Assembly: GCA_016181305.1 (NCBI GenBank)
Contig: JACOZN010000005.1
Location: 1-64,000 of the forward strand
Direction: 5' to 3'
Source of the DNA: Candidatus Woesearchaeota archaeon
GTDB taxonomy: Archaea > Nanobdellota > Nanobdellia > Woesearchaeales > GW2011-AR4
DNA length: 64,000 nt
Under the pieces are notes generated by a model. That model saw only the letters and a program-made list of their open reading frames with translations. It did no database searches and was not told the DNA's origin. Below, in pieces: positions 59,225 through 64,000 of the stretch. How positions within the stretch are numbered: position 1 is the stretch's first letter; every line of letters begins with the position of its first letter. The position numbers and the translations under genes are program-made.

Positions 59225-59380
59225 ATTAGGCGGTTCGCAGGGTCGCTTACGCTAAAACGCCAAGCGTTTTCCCCTGCTCTCCCAAATTTTTGCCAGCTCT
59301 GAAAAATTCTCCATCTCTGAAGTTTGTGGGTTGCCTCAAACTTCGAGGGGAATTTTTCGAGGGCAAAAACTTCGCCTAAT
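59225..59380. repeat. Nested hairpin element
   Basis: ATTAGGCG (59225-59232) and CGCCTAAT (59373-59380) close the element. Inside are AAAACGC/GCGTTTT (59254-59260, 59264-59270), AAATTTTTGCC/GGCAAAAACTT (59284-59294, 59362-59372; one mismatch), GAAAAATTCTCC/GGGGAATTTTTC (59301-59312, 59347-59358; one mismatch) and GAAGTTTG/CAAACTTC (59319-59326, 59337-59344). The nesting gives one long stem. It may be a structured RNA or a non-autonomous mobile element. Confidence 0.7.
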
Positions 59381-59434
59381 AAGTTAGTTTCAATAATTTT
59401 TAGTGGCTAAACGACTGATAGGGGGACATTCCGC

Positions 59435-60496
59435 TCATTCCACAATATTCCCGGTGTGGCTTTCAACTGCAGGCAATTGCGGAGGCACGACTTTTCCATA
59501 GAACACACGCACCGTTTTATCATTTATCTTTAAGACAGAGGGGTCATATACATTATCTTCCTGAAAAACAGGCATTGGCTCGCCGAAATCAAGCCCGTCA
59601 GATGATTCCACATAATAGATTCCTTTGGGAACTTTAGCAAATCCTTCATCTATAGAGGCTGCAAAAAGCACGTATTTATCGGCGATTCTGGCCAATGCTG
59701 GATCAACGAGATTTGGAACCCTGATTCCTGCTTCTTTTGCAAAATTAAGCCCATCAGAGGATACAGCTGATCCGATCCCGTGCTGCATTCCTGATGCCGT
59801 CACATAGTATATCCTTACTCGGCCGTCCGGAAGCATTATGGCATCTGGAACAGAAGCCCAGCCATTGTCGCCGTTAGTCTCTGAATCTATCCTAAGCCCC
59901 TCTTTTTCGAAAGTCAAGCCATCTGAAGATACTGCAGAATAAATTTTGTGTATAGACTGTCCGGGCCCGGGGTTCTGGCTATTCGCGCCCTTGTAGTACA
60001 TCCTAATTTTTCCGCCCGGAAGATTTACGATAGTCGGATCGCAGACGATGAATTCAAATCCTGCTCCTGGGGAGATTCTTATGCCCTGCTCTTTTGCAAA
60101 AGTCAGTCCGTCATTGGAAATCGCAGACAATATCCCTTTGATGTTGCAGTAGTACAGGCGAACTTTTCCATCCTTCAAGCCATGCACAAAAGGAACAGAC
60201 CCGTCTGCAATTCTTGAGCCGCCGTCTTTCTCCCAGGAAAAAGACAATGCTTCTGCAGCCGGTTCTGTCGGCATATTGTTAATTTCAGGGATTAAATCCT
60301 GGGGTGTTTCAGAAACGGATTCCGGTTCAGCCTCGGAGTTTGACGGGAAACCTTGCTGCAAACCTCCGGCAACCCCGGCTTCCCCATCCCGCTCAGCTTC
60401 CTCCTGCGCTTCTTTGAAATCGGCAGACTCCTGAGCAGCGCAGCCAGAAATAATAATAGCAAAAACCAGCATAAACAACACAGCCTCTTTTTTCAT
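59435..60496 (-). CDS. Beta-propeller lipoprotein (glycosidase/sialidase-like repeats)
   Basis: The 353-residue protein has a signal with lipobox IISGC, a low-complexity linker (about 25-85), and repeats such as SAVSSDGLTFEKEGLRI and VRIYYVTASGM. These repeats resemble the five-bladed propeller of GH43/GH32 and sialidase-like folds. Catalytic residues are not evident, so it may only bind a glycan or other ligand. A divergent promoter with ATTTAAAT (about 60520-60527) predicts a leaderless message from ATG 60496. Confidence 0.75.
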   Translation of the reverse strand: MKKEAVLFMLVFAIIISGCAAQESADFKEAQEEAERDGEAGVAGGLQQGFPSNSEAEPESVSETPQDLIPEINNMPTEPAAEALSFSWEKDGGSRIADGSVPFVHGLKDGKVRLYYCNIKGILSAISNDGLTFAKEQGIRISPGAGFEFIVCDPTIVNLPGGKIRMYYKGANSQNPGPGQSIHKIYSAVSSDGLTFEKEGLRIDSETNGDNGWASVPDAIMLPDGRVRIYYVTASGMQHGIGSAVSSDGLNFAKEAGIRVPNLVDPALARIADKYVLFAASIDEGFAKVPKGIYYVESSDGLDFGEPMPVFQEDNVYDPSVLKINDKTVRVFYGKVVPPQLPAVESHTGNIVE

Positions 60497-60540
60497 TATT
60501 CTGGCACCCCATTATGTTATATTTAAATCTTTTCAAAATC

Positions 60541-60548
60541 TTTATAAA
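60541..60548 (+). promoter_or_regulatory. TATA box of the VOC gene
   Basis: TTTATAAA ends 22 nt before ATG 60571 and supports that start. The minus-strand box for the lipoprotein lies just upstream, so the two genes have back-to-back promoters. Confidence 0.6.
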
Positions 60549-60570
60549 CCCCAATACTTATACCGCATCT

Positions 60571-61029
60571 ATGGCAAAACAGATTTTTGTGAATTTGCCG
60601 GTAAAGGACCTAGACAAAACAATAGAATTCTTTACTAAACTGGGCTTCGATTTCAACCCCAAATTCACAGATAAAAACGCAACATGCATGATTATCGGCG
60701 AAAACATATTCGCAATGCTGTTAGTTGAAAAATTTTTCAGGACATTTATCCCCAACAAGGGAATTTCTGACGCTAAAAAAAGCACAGAAGTGCTTGTTGC
60801 ACTGGCAGTTGAAAGCAGGGCAAAAGTTGACGGGATGGTAAATAAGGCAATAGAAGCCGGCGGCAAAGAATACAGGACAGCGCAAGACCATGGATGGATG
60901 TACGGGCGGGCTTTCGAGGATTTGGACGGGCATGTCTGGGAAGTGTTTTACATGGATGAAAGCAAAATGCCGGAAGAGATGAAAAGTAAAGACAATAAAA
61001 ATGAACAAGAAGAATTCAATAACGCTTAA
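60571..61029 (+). CDS. VOC-family (glyoxalase/bleomycin-resistance-like) protein
   Basis: The 152-residue protein has the VOC fold: IFVNLPVKDLDKTIEFFTKLGF at the start, then a strand with MIIGENIFAMLL and a C-terminal FEDLDGHVWEVFYMD. The D-x-x-G-x-x-W-E pattern holds a usual metal ligand. It matches the predicted lactoylglutathione lyase group, which has no fixed substrate. It starts a small operon with the SRPBCC gene, whose start overlaps its last 29 bp. Confidence 0.88.
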   Translation: MAKQIFVNLPVKDLDKTIEFFTKLGFDFNPKFTDKNATCMIIGENIFAMLLVEKFFRTFIPNKGISDAKKSTEVLVALAVESRAKVDGMVNKAIEAGGKEYRTAQDHGWMYGRAFEDLDGHVWEVFYMDESKMPEEMKSKDNKNEQEEFNNA

Positions 61030-61414
61030 ATCCCAACACATCACTATTTCAATTAATCGCTCTGCGAATGACGTTTACGAATTCACTTCAAATCCCGAGA
61101 ATCTTCCAAAATGGGCAGCAGGTCTTAGCGGTTCTATAAAAAACATTAAAGGCGACTGGATTGCTGAATCTCCGATGGGAACCATCAAAATTAAATTCGC
61201 TGAAAAAAATAAATTCGGCATTCTGGACCATGATGTCATTTTGCCGTCAGGCGAGAAAATCTATAACCCGATGCGCGTATTTCCCAACAACGATGGCAGC
61301 GAATTAGTCTTCACACTGTATCAAAGGTCAGATATGTCAGACAAACTGTTTGAAGATGATGCTAAGCTGGTCAAAAGGGATATTGAAAAGTTAAAGAAAT
61401 TGCTTGATAAATAA
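61001..61414 (+). CDS. SRPBCC-superfamily protein
   Basis: The 137-residue protein begins MNKKNSITLKSQHITISI and has NRSANDVYEFTSNPENLPKWA, the opening helix-loop of the SRPBCC (START/polyketide cyclase-like) fold, with a long C-terminal helix LVKRDIEKLKKLL. It binds a hydrophobic ligand in related proteins. It overlaps the VOC gene by 29 bp and is translated with it. Confidence 0.75.
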   Translation: MNKKNSITLKSQHITISINRSANDVYEFTSNPENLPKWAAGLSGSIKNIKGDWIAESPMGTIKIKFAEKNKFGILDHDVILPSGEKIYNPMRVFPNNDGSELVFTLYQRSDMSDKLFEDDAKLVKRDIEKLKKLLDK

Positions 61415-61533
61415 GGAGAAACGATCATGAAAATTAAACTAACCCTTAGTACTAACATTTATATATCCAATCCGCAATTTACATTTATTCGGGGGTAGAA
61501 CATTATGGCTTATTTCAAAACAAAATATGTCTC

Positions 61534-61863
61534 ATGCTTGGGTTCATGAAACTGCTCGGGTTGTGGGGCATGCCTGGCGGTGCTGCTGCTTTCGGGACTT
61601 TGGTTTGGTATGCCGGCGTTTTTGAGCTGATGATTGGATTATCCATGCTGACTGGAGTATTAGTTCGGCTTGCATCCGCCTTTGGCATAGTCATGATGAT
61701 TGTTGCTTACTACTTGGGGCATGTTAAGGTAGGCGGCTGGAATCCGCTTGTTAACTTTGGAATGCCTGCCATCATATTCCTGCTTGCATTCTTAGTCACA
61801 TTAGCTTACGGCGCAGGAAAAGCCAGTCTGGAAAAAATAGCCTTTAAAAAAGAATTTTTCTGA
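61534..61863 (+). CDS. DoxX-family membrane protein, N-terminally shortened
   Basis: The 109-residue protein has three hydrophobic helices and the DoxX pattern GMPGGAAAFGTLVWYAGVFELMIG (split here as GMPGG and VWYAGVFELMIGLSMLTG) and VGGWNPLVNFG. The usual first helix is missing. A TATA-like ATTTATATATCC (about 61459-61470) and an ATG at 61505 lie upstream in another frame, so a small deletion near the start may have shortened it. The activity is unknown; some relatives act in thiol or oxidative stress. It follows the SRPBCC gene by 119 bp. Confidence 0.7.
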   Translation: MLGFMKLLGLWGMPGGAAAFGTLVWYAGVFELMIGLSMLTGVLVRLASAFGIVMMIVAYYLGHVKVGGWNPLVNFGMPAIIFLLAFLVTLAYGAGKASLEKIAFKKEFF

Positions 61864-61890
61864 GTTTTTTTGTTTTAATTTTTATTTAAA
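61862..61890 (+). terminator. T-rich end of the VOC-SRPBCC-DoxX genes
   Basis: GAGTTTTTTTGTTTTAATTT follows the DoxX stop and is the usual form of an archaeal intrinsic terminator. Confidence 0.45.
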
Positions 61891-61908
61891 TGCAGCTTTA
61901 ATCTGCAT

Positions 61909-62583
61909 CTATGAACTTAGGCTGTTTACAAATGCTGAAACTTCACTTTCATTTTGAAGAACAACGACTTCCAAGTTTGGAAACTCCTCATTTTTAGGAA
62001 TTTCCTGGGTTCTATGGATAAGATGTATAACCCTTTCATCGACTATTTCTCTTTTCTGTGTGTTCCTGCTGTGTCTTTTCAAAGAAACGTCCAAGCCAAG
62101 GTTCAGATAAACCAGCATTTTTTTAGTTTCATCCAAACCTAAATTAAATCCCATTATTTCCGCCATTTCTGATAGGCTCTCAAATAACATTCTTCTCCTT
62201 ACCCTATCGTGCAGGAGTGATTCTATAACAGGAATTTCACCACCTATATGCGATAATTCCGATACTATATAAGAATTTACAGCTTGTTGAAAAAGCTGAT
62301 TCCAGAATGTCTTGCCATCCTTACCGACTGCTGTAATTACGGCGTACTTTAGTTTATTTAAATCCCTTTTGCCAGCCGACGGAGTGCTAATTCCAAATTG
62401 CTGCAGTATAGCCGGGTAGAACTTCTGAAGAGACTCAAAAAATTTCTCTGGCTCTTCTTCAAGTTTGTCATGTATTGAATCTATTCCAAGAATCTTATAT
62501 TTAGGGTTTCTTTGTTTTATTGCATCGCATAAGTAACTCTTTCCTGAATAGGGTATACCTCCAACAAGCATTAAATTTTCCAT
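61909..62583 (-). CDS. P-loop kinase-like protein (AAA_33/zeta-toxin-like)
   Basis: The 224-residue protein has a Walker A motif in LVGGIPYSGKSYLCDAI, the form G-x-P-x-S-G-K-S of small nucleoside, sugar or antibiotic kinases. RHSRNTQKREIVDERVIHLIHR resembles a lid segment. No specific substrate can be named. It is 43 bp downstream of the Lhr helicase gene on the same strand. Confidence 0.7.
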   Translation of the reverse strand: MENLMLVGGIPYSGKSYLCDAIKQRNPKYKILGIDSIHDKLEEEPEKFFESLQKFYPAILQQFGISTPSAGKRDLNKLKYAVITAVGKDGKTFWNQLFQQAVNSYIVSELSHIGGEIPVIESLLHDRVRRRMLFESLSEMAEIMGFNLGLDETKKMLVYLNLGLDVSLKRHSRNTQKREIVDERVIHLIHRTQEIPKNEEFPNLEVVVLQNESEVSAFVNSLSS

Positions 62584-62626
62584 TATAATTAAGTAATGGG
62601 CGACTTTTTATATGCTTATTGTTTTA

Positions 62627-64000
62627 TTACTCCTTTATCTTTATCCTAGCCATCACCTGCTCGTGCATCCTTTTCACAAACTCTGCCCTGTCCTCAATCT
62701 TCATTAAATCCGTGAAGCCCTGCAAAAACAGGTTGAATGCAAACGGCGACGGAAGGTTTGTATTGATTTCCTTCACAAGGATCTTTTTCTGCTCAATCCC
62801 CTCAATCACCTTGGAGGCGCTTTCTATGTCCATCAGGTCCTCCAAAACCTCCCTTCTTGCCTCCTTAAGAATGCAGAAGTCAGTGCTTATTCTTCTCACG
62901 GCATTAATCAGGATCATTGACGAAACCTGCTGCCTTCCAACCCTTTTCTGGCGCCCCATGTAGCTCCTCAAAATCATCATAGCCCGAGTTGCGCAGTGCC
63001 TGAACCTTCTTTTCAAAACTTCTGTATGCTCTATAGCCATTTCCATTATTTTCCCCATTTCCTTTGATTTTACAAGGTTGAATGCCTGCATTATGTTGAT
63101 GCTTTTCTCAGATGCAACATAAAACCCGTTGTCATTGATGCCAATCTCGACATCCCTGTGCTGAGTTCTTCCAATCGCAAATGCAACTGCTCTTGACAGG
63201 CAGTCATTAACCCTTCTTCCGTACAAAGTGTGGAATATTGCATACTTCCTTTTTGACTTCGGGTCAGCGTAGTGCTCGACTATGATTCTTGAATGGGACG
63301 GAATCTCGGCGTAGCTGAACTGCTCGTAGAAATACCTGTAAATTGACTCTGAGGAGTTTTTGTCAACGTAAAGGTACTTGTCTATGAAATCAAGAACTTC
63401 CTTTCCTGATTTGTTTGCGCAAAATAATTCATTCATCAGCTTCCTGAACCTTCCGATGTCCAATGCCAAGTCAAAGCTCAGCGGCAGCATCTCGGAAAAC
63501 CATGAGGGTATTGTCGGAGGCCTGTAAACAGAGGCATTGACATAAGCAACCATGCCTTTTGCGTACAGAAACTCATAGCGCTCGCCTCCAAGCACAAAGA
63601 CATCTCCTCGTTTCAGCCTTTCAAGAAACGCCTCGTCAATGTACCCAATGGGCTGCTCGCCAACCTTGACTGTAATGAAGGATTCTTCAGGAATCGTGCC
63701 AATGTTTGTCATGTAGATAACCCTTGACATCTTGCCCTTTTTTCCAATTTCCTGTGTTTCCTCATCGTACCAAATCTTTGCGTAGATATGCCTGTCCTCA
63801 AGCGAAATGTATTTTCCTGCAAGGTATTCAATTACCTCAATGAAGTCCTTCCATTCCAATTCATTGTAGCAGTAGCTTTGCTTTATTAAATTAAACAAGT
63901 CCTTTGCTTTCCATCTTTGCTCAAGGCTCATTCCATGGACTTGCTGCGCCAGGACATCTAGGCAGTTTCTTGGGATATGGATTTTGTCAATCTTTTTTTC
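62627..64000 (-). CDS. lhr: Lhr-type DEAD/DEAH-box helicase, C-terminal part (continues beyond window)
   Basis: The frame is open from the window edge to the stop at 62627, giving 457 residues. IHIPRNCLDVLAQQVHGM at the start is the conserved segment following motif V-VI of Lhr helicases. A winged helix (WKAKDLFNLIKQSYCYNEL) and the Lhr-specific beta part with GTIPEESFITVKVGEQPIGYIDE and FVLGGERYEFL follow. Archaeal Lhr acts in DNA repair and replication-fork metabolism. The N-terminal ATPase domains lie outside the window. Confidence 0.92.
   Translation of the reverse strand, partial: EKKIDKIHIPRNCLDVLAQQVHGMSLEQRWKAKDLFNLIKQSYCYNELEWKDFIEVIEYLAGKYISLEDRHIYAKIWYDEETQEIGKKGKMSRVIYMTNIGTIPEESFITVKVGEQPIGYIDEAFLERLKRGDVFVLGGERYEFLYAKGMVAYVNASVYRPPTIPSWFSEMLPLSFDLALDIGRFRKLMNELFCANKSGKEVLDFIDKYLYVDKNSSESIYRYFYEQFSYAEIPSHSRIIVEHYADPKSKRKYAIFHTLYGRRVNDCLSRAVAFAIGRTQHRDVEIGINDNGFYVASEKSINIMQAFNLVKSKEMGKIMEMAIEHTEVLKRRFRHCATRAMMILRSYMGRQKRVGRQQVSSMILINAVRRISTDFCILKEARREVLEDLMDIESASKVIEGIEQKKILVKEINTNLPSPFAFNLFLQGFTDLMKIEDRAEFVKRMHEQVMARIKIKE

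Larger units (their letters stand above)
59056..59434. other. Intergenic region of inverted repeats without a gene
   Basis: The 379-bp stretch between the CAP-domain gene and the beta-propeller lipoprotein has no supported gene. It holds the right inverted repeat (59094-59172), a TTTTACCC/GGGTAAAA hairpin near 59190-59210, and the nested hairpin element at 59225-59380. Confidence 0.6.

Overview
This 64 kb window is archaeal. It carries eukaryote-like information-processing genes (ribosomal proteins uL16/L10e, eS6, eL21 and eS17, RNA polymerase subunits RpoF and RpoK, aIF2 gamma, an Lhr-type helicase, ZPR1, DUF655, SepF). Many genes look leaderless, with a TATA box (TTTAAATA or TTTATAAA) about 23-30 nt before the start codon. 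Single-domain proteins, many tiny zinc ribbons, Cys-rich lipoproteins and two DUF5752-like proteins suggest a DPANN archaeon (Woesearchaeota/Pacearchaeota- or Diapherotrites-like). That placement is an inference. Much of the metabolism is bacterial in type: DapA/DapB, MetK, TIM, CoaD/CoaE, thioredoxin, Apt, MtnA, and agmatine deiminase with N-carbamoylputrescine amidase.

Layout. 1-2.4 kb: dapA (cut by the window edge) and a damaged dapB, divergent from an ACT-domain protein, then an intron-bearing tRNA-Lys(CUU). 2.4-9.6 kb: lipoproteins, pilin-like proteins, tpiA, trxA and a NYN protein. 9.7-17.9 kb: uL16, MscS channel, an anchored lipase-like protein, Kef antiporter, eS6 and aIF2 gamma. 17.9-27.2 kb: apt, mtnA (broken by a 37-bp tandem duplication), an LsrF/DhnA-type aldolase, a DUF2157 membrane trio, a zinc dehydrogenase and mtnP (MTA phosphorylase), then ZPR1. 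27.3-31.2 kb: SepF, then eL21-RpoF-unknown-DUF655-M50 protease-zinc ribbon. 31.4-35.0 kb: S-adenosylmethionine and polyamine genes (speD, aguB, aguA, metK). 35.1-39.1 kb: HTH-CBS regulator, phosphoesterase, a pair of paralogous membrane proteins, AlaX. 39.2-49.6 kb: glycogen/alpha-glucan genes (GH15-like, debranching enzyme, GT3 synthase, GT4, GH57), interleaved with two HExxH proteins of unknown role. 49.7-59.4 kb: accessory DNA with a broken GNAT, a MazF toxin module, hairpin-rich elements, and an inverted-repeat-bounded segment holding a convergent RHH/PIN pair and a large AN1-TM-CAP protein. This accessory block encloses a housekeeping run (DUF5752 pair, rpoK, eS17, coaD, coaE, Xer recombinase). 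59.4-64 kb: a beta-propeller lipoprotein, VOC, SRPBCC and DoxX proteins, a P-loop kinase and the C-terminal part of an Lhr helicase.

How the genes could work together. Polyamine synthesis (metK, speD, aguA, aguB) would produce methylthioadenosine (MTA). MtnP would split MTA into adenine, recycled by Apt, and methylthioribose-1-phosphate, isomerised by MtnA. The class I aldolase next to mtnA could then cleave the ribulose-1-phosphate product, giving a shortened salvage shunt. This link is inferred from gene content and neighbourhood.

Three genes (dapB, mtnA, GNAT) are interrupted by indels. Either the assembly has local errors or these genes are decaying. Two segments (mtnP at 25.66-26.61 kb and the TA-CAP unit at 55.80-59.17 kb) are bounded by matching structured inverted repeats, the most unusual large-scale signal in the window. 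No CRISPR array, transposase or rRNA was seen.
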